Shown here: positions 1-6,645 of the stretch, piece by piece | Layout of the letters: every line of letters begins with the position of its first letter | How positions within the stretch are numbered: the first letter of the stretch is position 1 | NCBI GenBank assembly: GCA_023458615.1 | Contig: JAEWYV010000194.1 | Location: 1-10,717, forward strand | Direction: 5' to 3' | Length of the DNA: 10,717 bases | DNA from: Bacillota bacterium | GTDB taxonomy: Bacteria; Bacillota; Clostridia; Christensenellales; CAG-138 | Position numbers and translations under genes: made by a program | Notes under the pieces: generated by a model | What the model saw: the letters and a program-made list of their open reading frames with translations, nothing else | What the model was told of the DNA's origin: nothing | The model's database searches: none

Positions 1-254
1 GCTGCATCGGGTATGCGGACGGCGAGGCAACCATTTACGGGCTTGGTGTATCGCCCGCGCATCAGAATAAAGGCATCGGGCGCGGCATCATTTCGCTGAT
101 GCTCCATCAGTTAAAAGAGAGCAATACGGAGCGGATTCTCATTGAGGTGGACAACACAAACGCCAACGCGCTGCATCTCTATCTCTCCTGCGGATTTGTG
201 CAGGAGTCGGTTTATGACTACTATCGCGCCTCTGTTGACCCATTCTTGCCTTGA
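1..254 (+). CDS. GNAT family N-acetyltransferase, C-terminal part (5' end outside window)
   Basis: The reading frame is open from base 3 to a TGA at 252-254 (83 codons); the start lies before the window. The visible part carries the GNAT core. Motif A is the strand-turn-helix GLGVSPAHQNKGIGRGI, with the Q-N-K-G-I-G acetyl-CoA pyrophosphate loop. Motif B follows: a strand (ILIEVD), then NTNANALHLYLSCGF, the usual 'N..A..LY...GF' signature. Such enzymes transfer an acetyl group from acetyl-CoA to an amine on a small molecule or protein in the cytosol; the substrate cannot be read from this fragment. A hairpin terminator follows about 25 bases downstream, so this is probably the last gene of its transcript. 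The convergent hydrolase gene ends at base 298. The family call is firm; nothing more specific is supported. Confidence 0.9.
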   Translation, partial: CIGYADGEATIYGLGVSPAHQNKGIGRGIISLMLHQLKESNTERILIEVDNTNANALHLYLSCGFVQESVYDYYRASVDPFLP

Positions 255-279
255 TTCAATCGGCTATTTCTCTCATTTT

Positions 280-312
280 GCGCTCCGAAACGGGGCGCTA
301 TTTTATTGTTTG
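280..312 (+). terminator. Rho-independent terminator after the GNAT gene
   Basis: Arms GCGCTCC (280-286) and GGGGCGC (292-298) pair over 7 bp with one G-T wobble around a GAAAC loop. A T-rich stretch, TATTTTATTGTTT, follows on the plus strand. The right arm touches the stop codon of the convergent hydrolase gene (298-300). On the minus strand the hairpin is followed only by A-rich sequence, so it should work mainly for the plus-strand gene. Confidence 0.65.
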
Positions 313-1236
313 TGTTAGAAATTTCAACACTTCGGCGTTTGCGCGCTCCGGCTGTTCCAGCGGCAGAATGTGCCCCGCTCCGGGAACGACGATTAAGTCA
401 GCCGATGCCCCCTGCTTGCGAGCAAGCTGCACCGCGCGTTCCATCTCCTGTTGCTTGACCAATTTACTCTCAGCGCCTCTCAGCCAGAGCGTTGGACAAG
501 CGATCTTCCCTATCTCGGACAACAAGTTCCAGCGCAGCGTAAACGGGCGGATCGCGCCGATCTGCCAGTCGTCCATGTCGCGTTCATGATTGGCGTATTT
601 CCCGTCTATTTCATCCTTTAGGATGCGGGAGAGCCGCTCCGGGTCAGTTGGCTTCGTGCCCTTGGTGAAGATGGTGTTCAAGAGTTTTTTCACCGCATCA
701 AGATCATATTTAACATAGATCCGGCTCAATAGGTGCAGCATGCACGGAGTTTTGAGATAGAGCCATGTGAAGAGCTGCCAATCCACGTGTTCGCCCAACC
801 CGCCCGGCTCGAAAAGCGCCATTGCGCTAACCTGCGCGGGGTGATTCGCGGCATATTCAATCGCGAGTCCGCCGCCCATTGACAACCCGACAATGCAGAA
901 CGTCTGCAACTCCAACTGAGAAACTGTTCCCTCCAGAATCTCCTGCAAACGCGCGCGATCCAGTTCGCCCGCCCAGGGGCGGGAGCCGCCATGCCGCGGT
1001 GTATCCAGAGCAAACACATGAAATTGCTCACTCAATGCCGGAAATAGACTATCCCAAATAAACCGCGATTCGTCATACATCGCACCGTGCAGTAAAACCA
1101 CTGCCGGGCGGCTGCAATCCCCTGCCTCATAGACGCAAATGGGACCGCCTAAAACCGTGAGTATGCGTTTCTGCACGTCCGGCGTCCCCTCAACCCCAAC
1201 AAAAGGCACGATACAATCCTGCATTTCTTGTGCCAT
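298..1236 (-). CDS. Alpha/beta hydrolase
   Basis: A 312-residue cytosolic protein with no signal peptide and a full alpha/beta-hydrolase fold. The oxyanion HG motif is at residues 50-51 in VVLLHGAMYD. The nucleophile elbow GLSMG (117-121) gives catalytic Ser119. A late strand-turn, LWLRGAES (250-257), probably supplies the acid (Glu256 is my best guess). GAGHILPLEQPE (286-297) gives catalytic His289, followed by the usual C-terminal helix. The cap region between residues 150 and 235 is helical and sets the substrate, which I cannot name. Esterases, C-C hydrolases and haloperoxidase-like proteins all share this layout. The gene lies 55 bases behind a tetR-type gene on the same strand, so it is probably co-transcribed with and controlled by that regulator. 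The start at 1236 has GAGTGG 4 nt upstream, and AAGGA repeats lie further up. A second Met is at residue 5. Confidence 0.9.
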   Translation of the reverse strand: MAQEMQDCIVPFVGVEGTPDVQKRILTVLGGPICVYEAGDCSRPAVVLLHGAMYDESRFIWDSLFPALSEQFHVFALDTPRHGGSRPWAGELDRARLQEILEGTVSQLELQTFCIVGLSMGGGLAIEYAANHPAQVSAMALFEPGGLGEHVDWQLFTWLYLKTPCMLHLLSRIYVKYDLDAVKKLLNTIFTKGTKPTDPERLSRILKDEIDGKYANHERDMDDWQIGAIRPFTLRWNLLSEIGKIACPTLWLRGAESKLVKQQEMERAVQLARKQGASADLIVVPGAGHILPLEQPERANAEVLKFLTQTIK

Positions 1237-1250
1237 AGTTCCACTCTCTT

Positions 1251-1292
1251 TCCTTACAATTTTTTCCTTACGATTTTTTCCTTACGATTTTT
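1251..1292 (-). repeat. Three tandem 14-bp units, each with AAGGA
   Basis: On the minus strand the unit AAAAATCGTAAGGA occurs three times in a row with a 14-bp period (1279-1292, 1265-1278, 1251-1264). The copy nearest the hydrolase differs by one base (TTGT for TCGT). The array starts at the last base of the tetR stop codon and ends 14 nt before the hydrolase ATG. Each copy contains a Shine-Dalgarno-like AAGGA. The spacing is long for the nearest copy, so the repeats may act as standby ribosome sites or may simply be slippage products. Confidence 0.85.
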
Positions 1293-1888
1293 TATTTCCC
1301 GGTTAACAGAAGCTCCATCCGGTCAATCCAAGCCGAGAATTCTCGTTTGAGTGCCTCCGGTTCCATTTCCCCTGCGTTTCGTTTCTCCTCCAAAAATCCC
1401 TGCGCAATCCATAAAATCATCTTCTGCGCGTCCTGCGCTGAAAGGTCCTTTCGAATCACCCGATAGGCTCCCTCCCGCACTTTGCCAACCCCGCGACGCG
1501 CATACTCTTCCTCAACCAACGCGCGCACAAACGGATCGGCATCAAACGCGGCAGCATAGGAAAAGGCGTAGACAAAGGGTGAGCGAGCGAATAGCCGCAT
1601 CCGCGCGTCCATGGTGCGGCGCATGGTGTCAAACACGCCCTGTGCCGGGTCAATATCCGCACGTGCCTCGCTGTCCGCAGCGGCTATGCCATCTGCCGCC
1701 ATGCGAAACACCAACTGATAGAGTCGCTCCTTTGATCCGAAATATTTAAATAACACGCTCTTAGAAACACCGGCTCTTTGCGCAATGTCCTGCATGGAGG
1801 CCTTCCGATAACCATATTTGGCAAACACCTCGCAGGCTGCGTTGACGCAAACCTCCCGGCGCTGTTCACTTGAAAAATCGCTCGGCAT
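1292..1888 (-). CDS. TetR/AcrR family transcriptional regulator
   Basis: A 198-residue repressor of usual TetR length. The N-terminal helix (residues 8-26, VNAACEVFAKYGY) leads into the helix-turn-helix ASMQDIAQRAGVSKSVLFKYF (about 30-50) and then GSKERLYQLV, the classic TetR DNA-binding signature. Residues from about 60 to the end form the helical ligand-binding and dimerisation domain, which gives no clue to the ligand. The start at 1888 is set by a strong GAGGTGG four bases upstream. A perfect palindrome lies 21 bases upstream at the predicted transcription start, pointing to self-repression. The downstream alpha/beta hydrolase, 55 bases away on the same strand, is the likely regulated partner. 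A plausible scheme is that a toxic or signal ester releases the repressor and the hydrolase breaks the compound down; this is inference. Confidence 0.93.
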   Translation of the reverse strand: MPSDFSSEQRREVCVNAACEVFAKYGYRKASMQDIAQRAGVSKSVLFKYFGSKERLYQLVFRMAADGIAAADSEARADIDPAQGVFDTMRRTMDARMRLFARSPFVYAFSYAAAFDADPFVRALVEEEYARRGVGKVREGAYRVIRKDLSAQDAQKMILWIAQGFLEEKRNAGEMEPEALKREFSAWIDRMELLLTGK

Positions 1889-1908
1889 TTTACCACCTCA
1901 TATTTCAT

Positions 1909-1927
1909 TGTGACCGATTCGGTCACA
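1909..1927. promoter_or_regulatory. Probable TetR operator (perfect 19-bp palindrome)
   Basis: TGTGACCGATTCGGTCACA has two perfect 9-bp arms around one central base. TGACC...GGTCA half-sites are typical of TetR-family operators in Firmicutes. The site sits between the tetR -10 box and its ribosome-binding site and covers the predicted transcription start, so bound repressor would block the promoter. Confidence 0.8.
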
Positions 1928-1932
1928 GCTAT

Positions 1933-1941
1933 ATCGTATCA
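1933..1941 (-). promoter_or_regulatory. Extended -10 promoter of tetR
   Basis: The minus strand reads TGATACGAT, an extended -10 (TG-N-TACGAT; hexamer at 1933-1938). No good -35 is visible at 16-18 bp, as expected for an extended -10. Transcription would start near 1926, inside the palindrome. Confidence 0.5.
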
Positions 1942-2027
1942 CTTTCCGTTCGACTTGCATAGCGCTATTTTTCGGCGTAATTTGCGCGTTATTCCAATTC
2001 TCGCACATCGTGTTTTTTCTCTTCGGA

Positions 2028-2036
2028 TGATATAAT
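2028..2036 (+). promoter_or_regulatory. Extended -10 promoter for the plus-strand gene cluster
   Basis: TGATATAAT contains a perfect TATAAT (2031-2036) with the TG extension at 2028-2029. The -35 region (around TCGTGT, 2008-2013) is poor. It lies about 43 bases before the GNAT start, in the divergent region between tetR and this gene, roughly 100 bp from the TetR palindrome. Direct TetR control is therefore unlikely. Confidence 0.7.
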
Positions 2037-2078
2037 ACAAACATTCAAATTTGGTTTTCCGTATAGAAAGGAGCACCC

Positions 2079-2648
2079 ATGGCATACGAAATCAAGCCGC
2101 TTTCCCCGTCGCTTGCCGAAACATTCTCGGAATTTCTAAGCAACATGGATTTTGCACAAACGCCGCACTGGGCATCCTGCTTCTGCCGATATTACTACCT
2201 CACTTGCTCTGCCGAGGAGTGGCGCTCCCGCTCACTGGAGACCAACCGTGCGGAAGCCCTGCAAGAGATTGCGAATGGCACCATGCGCGGATATCTCGCG
2301 TTTGACGACGAAATCTGCGTCGGCTGGTGCAGCGCAAACGATATCACGCGCTTCCCCCGCCTCTACCCGGATGTCGCGGATGACTGCAATGGCAAGCGCG
2401 TCGGCTGCGTCATCTGCTTTGTCATCCATCCCGCGCATCGTGGCCACGGTTTGGCGCGTCAGATGCTCTCCCGCGCATTGGAGGATTTTCAGGCATCCGG
2501 CTACGATGCGGTAATAGCCTTCCCAATCGAAGCGCCGGGCGCGGAGCAGCGGCGCTATCGCGGAACGCTGCACATGTATCAGGAGGCAAGCTTTCGCGAA
2601 CTACGCGCGGAGGACAATCTGCATGTCATGTGGCTTGATCTAAAATAA
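2079..2648 (+). CDS. GNAT family N-acetyltransferase, cysteine-rich subtype
   Basis: A 189-residue cytosolic protein. The acetyl-CoA-binding motif A is clear at residues 113-133 (CFVIHPAHRGHGLARQML, with the R-G-H-G-L-A loop). A preceding strand (about 70-84) and a long C-terminal arm complete the fold. The N-terminal part carries HWASCFCRYYYLTC (30-43), with cysteines at 34, 36 and 43, followed by more cysteines at 80, 84, 103, 110 and 113. I associate this HWxSCFCRYY stretch with a GNAT subgroup found in Clostridia; its role is unknown, and a metal site or redox pair is possible. The start at 2079 has AAAGGAG (2067-2073) five bases upstream and a TATAAT promoter, so it is the first gene of a plus-strand run. 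Two further genes follow at 63 and 44 bases. The substrate is not predictable. Confidence 0.88.
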   Translation: MAYEIKPLSPSLAETFSEFLSNMDFAQTPHWASCFCRYYYLTCSAEEWRSRSLETNRAEALQEIANGTMRGYLAFDDEICVGWCSANDITRFPRLYPDVADDCNGKRVGCVICFVIHPAHRGHGLARQMLSRALEDFQASGYDAVIAFPIEAPGAEQRRYRGTLHMYQEASFRELRAEDNLHVMWLDLK

Positions 2649-2711
2649 GCGGCGCGTTTTGCGTTTGATTGCGCAAACAAAAGAGTTGATTTCCCGCAGA
2701 AAGGGTCTCTT

Positions 2712-3158
2712 ATGATTCGCTATGCACACACCAATCTCATCGCTAAAGATCTAATCGGGATGATTGCGTTCTATGTCGATATACTAGGCTGTCGGCACAT
2801 CGGGCAGACGCGTGATTTGAGCGGCAGTTGGGTCGATCGCCTGACGGGCATTCCGAACGCTCATATCTTTGGCGAGCATCTCGCCCTGCCGGGCTATGAT
2901 GCGGATGGCCCTACCATAGAAATTTTCTGTTATGATACGGTCGTTTCCAATACCGCAAGCGCGGTCAACGCCTCCGGTTTTACCCATATGGCGTTTGCCG
3001 TGGACGACGTGAAAGAAACGCTTGCCGCCGTTTTAGCGCACGGCGGCACCATGGTCGGTGAATTGGTGCACGCCGAATATGCCGACGGCCGCAAGGCAAC
3101 CTTCGTCTATGCCACCGATCCGGAGGGTAATATTCTGGAGCTGCAAAGCTGGCATTGA
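2712..3158 (+). CDS. VOC family protein (glyoxalase I / bleomycin-resistance fold)
   Basis: A 148-residue protein made of two beta-alpha-beta-beta-beta modules. The first starts with YAHTNLIAKDLIGMIAFYVDILG and the second with GFTHMAFAVDDVKETLAAVLAHGG. The four metal-ligand positions of glyoxalase-type members are all present: His6, Glu70 (TIEIF), His92 (FTHMAF) and Glu143 (ILELQSW). The ending YATDPEGNILELQ is a hallmark of the superfamily. Intact ligands suggest a working metalloenzyme (lyase, isomerase or dioxygenase-type chemistry) rather than only a binding protein; the substrate is unknown. AAAGGG (2700-2705) lies six bases before the start. The gene is 63 bases after the GNAT and 44 bases before the membrane acyltransferase, so the three probably share one transcript. 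Confidence 0.92.
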   Translation: MIRYAHTNLIAKDLIGMIAFYVDILGCRHIGQTRDLSGSWVDRLTGIPNAHIFGEHLALPGYDADGPTIEIFCYDTVVSNTASAVNASGFTHMAFAVDDVKETLAAVLAHGGTMVGELVHAEYADGRKATFVYATDPEGNILELQSWH

Positions 3159-3202
3159 GGCTTCCTGCGTACTAGTAAACATCCCGTAACACAGAGGATT
3201 TT

Positions 3203-4300
3203 ATGCGCCGAAATTATATCGACAATCTGCGTTGGATCTGCATCCTGCTACTCTTTCCCTATCACGCGGCAATGATTTTCAATTGCTGGGGCGAGGGATT
3301 CTATGTGCGCGGTGTTTCCAACGAACCGATCTCTGCATTTATCATCGCCTGCTATACTTGGTTCATGCCGCTACTATTTACCTTAGCGGGCGCGAGCTCG
3401 TTTTATGCCTTGCAAAAACGCACCGCAAAGGAATATGCCATCGAGCGTGTCAAAAAACTGCTGGTTCCGTTCCTGCTGGGCGTTTTGCTCGTCGTTCCCG
3501 CGCAAACCTACTTTGCCGAGCGGCAGCACAACGGTTATACAGGCGGATATTTCGCCCAATACAAGCTCTTTTTCACGAAGGCAACCGATCTTTCGGGCTA
3601 TACAGGCGGCTTTGCGGTCGGTCATCTTTGGTTTCTTCTCTATTTGTTTGTAATTTCACTGGTTTGTTTGCCTCTGATGCGCCGCTATCTTGTGCGCGAC
3701 CATAGGATCGACGGCGCACGTTTTTCGATGATTGGGCTGTTTCTACTGATTCTCGGGCCGGTGCTGCTCTCCCCGCTTTCCATTGGCGGAAAGAGCTTCG
3801 GCCTCTATCTTGGCATGTTTCTGCTCGGGTTCTTTTTTCTGAGCAGCGACGCATTGGTCGATCGGCTGATGAAGCGATCTTTACCATTGGGGTTGTCCTC
3901 GATCATCTTGATAGTCTTAAAGCTCGTATCCTATTTTTTCTGGAATTTGCGCTCGGGCGTCGTGAGCGATTTGTTTGACGCAGTCATCATGTGGACAACC
4001 ATTCTCGCCCTGTTTGGCATTGGCAAACGCCTGCTCAATGGCACGGCTCCAATCACGCGCTGGCTCGCGTCACAGTCCTTTGCGATCTACATTTTGCATC
4101 AGTCGGTGCTTGTTGCCGTCGGGTTCTATGTGCTTCGCTTCGTCCAAACGTCAGGGGTGCAATTCCTGCTCATCGCGCTCATCAGCCTGCCGTTGACGCT
4201 TGCTGCCGTTTGGCTGGTCAGCCGCATCCCTTATCTTCGCATGTTGCTCGGCATCTATGAAAAGAAGTATTCTCCAGTGCCGATTGATCCAAATATCTGA
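3203..4300 (+). CDS. Membrane acyltransferase family 3 protein
   Basis: A 365-residue polytopic membrane protein with about ten hydrophobic segments. The N-terminus RRNYIDNLRW...LFPYHAAMIF is the classic start of the acyltransferase-3 (OafA/OpgC-like) family, with the conserved His21 in the first membrane helix. Arg82 falls in the first cytosolic loop (EYAIERVKKLLVPFLLG), where the family keeps a conserved arginine. GHLWFLLYL (140-148) and SFAIYILHQSVLV (292-304) are further family signatures. Members move acyl groups, often acetyl or succinyl, onto sugars or lipids of the cell surface using a cytosolic donor. The acceptor here is unknown, and no polysaccharide operon surrounds it. AGAGGA (3193-3198) precedes the start by four bases. 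It is probably the last gene of the first plus-strand unit, since a new promoter begins just behind its stop. Confidence 0.92.
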   Translation: MRRNYIDNLRWICILLLFPYHAAMIFNCWGEGFYVRGVSNEPISAFIIACYTWFMPLLFTLAGASSFYALQKRTAKEYAIERVKKLLVPFLLGVLLVVPAQTYFAERQHNGYTGGYFAQYKLFFTKATDLSGYTGGFAVGHLWFLLYLFVISLVCLPLMRRYLVRDHRIDGARFSMIGLFLLILGPVLLSPLSIGGKSFGLYLGMFLLGFFFLSSDALVDRLMKRSLPLGLSSIILIVLKLVSYFFWNLRSGVVSDLFDAVIMWTTILALFGIGKRLLNGTAPITRWLASQSFAIYILHQSVLVAVGFYVLRFVQTSGVQFLLIALISLPLTLAAVWLVSRIPYLRMLLGIYEKKYSPVPIDPNI

Positions 4301-4305
4301 GATGT

Positions 4306-4334
4306 TTGCAATTTAGGCGCTCTACGGATAAAAT
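4306..4334 (+). promoter_or_regulatory. Sigma-70-type promoter before the DUF1697 operon
   Basis: TTGCAA (4306-4311) and TAAAAT (4329-4334) are separated by exactly 17 bp, matching 4/6 and 5/6 consensus bases. It starts six bases after the acyltransferase stop. Transcription would begin near 4341, leaving an untranslated leader of about 130 nt before the DUF1697 gene. Confidence 0.5.
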
Positions 4335-4380
4335 AAAGTTAAATTCAGTAATTGATTTGGGCACGGAGCGCCGTTCATGT

Positions 4381-4476
4381 ATGAAACGCTCTAAAACGAC
4401 CCGAGCCGTCGAAAGTACTGTCCGCATTGGCGAAGGCTACCACAATAGACAGGCAATTCTGGAGGCTGCAAAATGA
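4381..4476 (+). CDS. Possible 31-residue leader ORF overlapping the DUF1697 start
   Basis: An ATG at 4381 opens a 31-codon frame (MKRSKTTRAVESTVRIGEGY and eleven more residues) that ends at TGA 4474-4476. It overlaps the next ATG (4473) as ATGA, an arrangement typical of translational coupling. The peptide is basic and soluble and matches nothing I recognise. Against it: the only Shine-Dalgarno-like sequence, ACGGAG at 4363-4368, is 12 bases from the ATG, too far for efficient use. An ORF this short can occur by chance. I list it because it fills the otherwise gene-free 172-base gap. Confidence 0.2.
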   Translation: MKRSKTTRAVESTVRIGEGYHNRQAILEAAK

Positions 4477-5027
4477 TCCGCATGATCGCTCTTCTGCGCG
4501 GCATCAACGTTGGCGCAGGCAATCGTATCCGCATGGATGCACTTCGTCTGCTGTTTGAGCAGGCGGGCTTTTCCGGTGTTGCAACCTATATTCAGAGCGG
4601 AAATGTTCTGTTTTCCACCGACGCGCCGGAGCGTTCTGTTCAGGATACGATTCAGCGCATCTTGTTGGAAGGTGCCGAGATTAAGACCACCGTGGTGTTA
4701 CGCAGCGCGGAGGAATTGGCCGCCATCGTGTCGAACTGTCCGTTTTCCAGTGCTGAGATCGAGGTGGCACAGCGCGACAACACCGAGGGCGAGAGCTTTT
4801 ATGTTTATCTGTTGCCGCAAGCACCCGACCCGAAAACGCTTCAGTCTCTTGATGCGCTCCCGCAGGAATCCGATCGGTTTGTCATCGTCGGACGGGATGT
4901 TTATCTGCTTTTACGCCAAAGTATCCGCAACTCTAAACTCGCAATCAAGCTGCAAAAGCTATGTCCCGAAGCAACGGCGCGAAACTGGAACACGATAAAT
5001 CAATTGCATCAGCTCTCCCAATCATAA
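4473..5027 (+). CDS. DUF1697 family protein
   Basis: A 184-residue soluble protein with the hallmarks of DUF1697. It starts MIALLRGINVG, then has TYIQSGNVLF (38-47), the most conserved block of the family, and ends with the family's ARNWNTINQL (169-178). Length is normal for the family. The biochemical role of DUF1697 proteins is not established; they are small cytosolic alpha/beta proteins widespread in bacteria. The start is supported by GGAGG (4461-4465) seven bases upstream. It is the first firm gene behind the promoter at 4306-4334. The DUF7000-like gene follows after 17 bases, so the two are almost certainly co-transcribed. Confidence 0.9.
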   Translation: MIRMIALLRGINVGAGNRIRMDALRLLFEQAGFSGVATYIQSGNVLFSTDAPERSVQDTIQRILLEGAEIKTTVVLRSAEELAAIVSNCPFSSAEIEVAQRDNTEGESFYVYLLPQAPDPKTLQSLDALPQESDRFVIVGRDVYLLLRQSIRNSKLAIKLQKLCPEATARNWNTINQLHQLSQS

Positions 5028-5044
5028 TCATCCGGAGGTTCCCG

Positions 5045-5545
5045 ATGGATTCAACAGAGATTTCACTCAGCAGTTGCATCGATCACTATTGCCACGCCGT
5101 GTGGGAAGCGAATCTATCGCGTGCCTATCGCGGGATTCTCTCCGCACTCCTCGCCTTCAAGAGCGGTTGGGAAGCGGCGCATCCGGAGGATAGTGTCGGC
5201 TCGCTCTATCAAGGGTATCTGGATATGAGCTTTGTCGCCATAGCGCCTGCCGCATTTGGTGCGCGTCGCCTGAAAATCTCGCTTGTTTACTTGCATGCGG
5301 ATGGCAGATTTACACTCTGGCTTACAGCGGGTAACCGCTCCATTCAAGCAGAGGTTTCGAACGAGCTGGCGAAAAAGCCGCTTGGCGCTTATTCGCTGAC
5401 CGTCCTAAAGCCCGGTGTGGATGCCATCATTTCGAAGGATATACCGCTACCCTATTTCTTTGATGAGCCGGAGCGGCTCACCGCGCATCTCATGGATGCG
5501 ACAGAGCATTTCCTGTTTGACATGAGCGTCCTATTGGAGGCATAA
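5045..5545 (+). CDS. Uncharacterised protein, DUF7000-like
   Basis: A 166-residue soluble protein. I start it at 5045 because GGAGG (5034-5038) lies six bases upstream; the open frame extends further up, but that would overlap the DUF1697 gene and lacks a ribosome site. Visible features are an N-terminal helix, ANLSRAYRGILSALLAFKSG (22-41), then LYQGYLDMSFVAIAP (54-68), and a strand-rich part, RLKISLVYLHADGRFTLWLTAGNRSIQ (75-101). KPGVDAIIS (122-130) and an acidic helical end follow. This order (A-Y-G-I helix, YxDMxF, LKI..V.LH...F..WL) matches my memory of a small Firmicutes family called DUF7000; the family number is from memory and the function is unknown. The stop abuts the next gene's ATG, so translation is probably coupled with the downstream GNAT. 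Confidence 0.85.
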   Translation: MDSTEISLSSCIDHYCHAVWEANLSRAYRGILSALLAFKSGWEAAHPEDSVGSLYQGYLDMSFVAIAPAAFGARRLKISLVYLHADGRFTLWLTAGNRSIQAEVSNELAKKPLGAYSLTVLKPGVDAIISKDIPLPYFFDEPERLTAHLMDATEHFLFDMSVLLEA

Positions 5546-6010
5546 ATGACCATGGATCTGGTTGTTCGCGCGATCGAAGAAAAGGAATTGCCGCAGGCGC
5601 TTGCGCTGGTAAAACGCGTGTTCCTGCAATATGAAGCACCGGATTATTCTCAGCAGGGCATTGATACCTTTCTCTCCTTTTTGCGGGATCAAGAACGGGT
5701 AGCAGAGCTCAAACTGATCGGCGCATTTGCCAAAGGAGAACTTGTTGGCGTGCTGGCGATGCGCGGCGCAAGCCATATATCTCTGTTTTTTGTTGAAAGC
5801 ACCATGCAGGGAAAAGGAGTAGGGCGCGCATTGTTTACCGCCGCACGCGGCGGATGTACGGGTGACCTTATGACTGTAAATTCCTCACCGTATGCCGTTG
5901 AAATCTACAAGCGCCTTGGCTTTTCTCCCCTGAGTGAGGAGCAGGAGAAGGATGGAATCCGTTTTACCCCCATGAAATGCATCTTGATCTCCGGAGGTAA
6001 TGAGCAATGA
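5546..6010 (+). CDS. GNAT family N-acetyltransferase
   Basis: A 154-residue compact GNAT of usual single-domain length. It starts VVRAIEEKELPQALALVKRVF. Motif A is at residues 78-99 (ISLFFVESTMQGKGVGRALF, with Q-G-K-G-V-G binding acetyl-CoA). MTVNSSPYAVEIYKRLGF (109-126) is motif B. The final strand, GIRFTPMKCIL, completes the fold. The substrate is unknown. The start at 5546 directly follows the previous stop (TAAATG) and has TTGGAGG (5534-5540) five bases upstream; the Met at 5552 is a weaker alternative. Its stop overlaps the next gene's ATG as ATGA. These contacts tie it closely to both the DUF7000-like and the HEAT-like genes, whose products may be its partners or targets (inference). 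Confidence 0.92.
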   Translation: MTMDLVVRAIEEKELPQALALVKRVFLQYEAPDYSQQGIDTFLSFLRDQERVAELKLIGAFAKGELVGVLAMRGASHISLFFVESTMQGKGVGRALFTAARGGCTGDLMTVNSSPYAVEIYKRLGFSPLSEEQEKDGIRFTPMKCILISGGNEQ

Positions 6011-6612
6011 TGGATGCACTCCTCTCGCAAATTACACCTGAGAATGCTGCCGATTTTGCACAAACGCTCACCGCAGCAGACATCGATTCTCTTGTTCTGC
6101 GGCTCGAAAGCCCGGAAGACAAGATTCGCTATCCCGCTTTTTTGCTGCTTCGTGCTCGCTCTGCTGTCGCGAACGACCTCTATCCCTATTGGGATGTGCT
6201 CGCAGAGAAGCTCACAAGTAGTCATTCCTATCAGCGCAGTCTCGGTGCCATGCTGCTTGCCGCCAACGCCCGCTGGGACGATGCGGGGCGTATGCGCGCC
6301 GTGCTTCCGGCCTATTTGGCACTGCTCAATGACGAAAAGCCCATTACAATACGCCAAAGCATCCAATCCCTGCCTCAGGTGCTCGCCGCGCAGCCTGCGC
6401 TTGTACACGAAATATCCGATGCACTGATGCGTATAGACCTGCTTTCGGTAAAAGAGACCATGCGAAAGCTGATCTTGACGGATGTGATGGAGGCGTTGCT
6501 CGTCTCACACGAGATTTCTCCGCGCGCTTCCATCGAGGAATATCTCTTCTCCGCGCTCAATGGCGGTATTCTGGACGAGAAGGCAAAAAAGCAATTTCGC
6601 GCGCGCATGTAA
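6007..6612 (+). CDS. HEAT-like alpha-helical repeat protein
   Basis: A 201-residue, almost fully helical soluble protein. Paired helices recur at residues about 35-52 (EDKIRYPAFLLLRARS), 59-87 (a YPYW turn, then SYQRSLGAMLLAANARWD), 94-130 (DEKPITIRQSIQSLPQVLA) and 136-166. This is the pattern of HEAT/ARM-type scaffolds that bind other proteins. Similar Clostridia proteins are, as I recall, sometimes labelled 'SufBD protein', but I see no Fe-S scaffold motif and would not use that name. The ATG at 6007 overlaps the GNAT stop (ATGA), and GGAGG (5993-5997) lies nine bases upstream; the adjacent ATG at 6010 is an alternative start. No catalytic motif is visible. An adaptor role for the coupled GNAT is possible but unproven. 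Confidence 0.85.
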   Translation: MMDALLSQITPENAADFAQTLTAADIDSLVLRLESPEDKIRYPAFLLLRARSAVANDLYPYWDVLAEKLTSSHSYQRSLGAMLLAANARWDDAGRMRAVLPAYLALLNDEKPITIRQSIQSLPQVLAAQPALVHEISDALMRIDLLSVKETMRKLILTDVMEALLVSHEISPRASIEEYLFSALNGGILDEKAKKQFRARM

Positions 6613-6645
6613 TGCACTATGCATTGAAAAAACTGGGAGGGCTAT

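Noticed and set aside
2656..2678. Small hairpin TTTGCG/CGCAAA between the GNAT and VOC genes
   Set aside because: The stem is only 6 bp and no T-tract follows, so it does not look like a terminator; the genes are probably co-transcribed.
4961..5044. Upstream extension of the DUF7000-like frame
   Set aside because: It overlaps the conserved C-terminus of DUF1697, while GGAGG six bases before the ATG at 5045 marks the true start.
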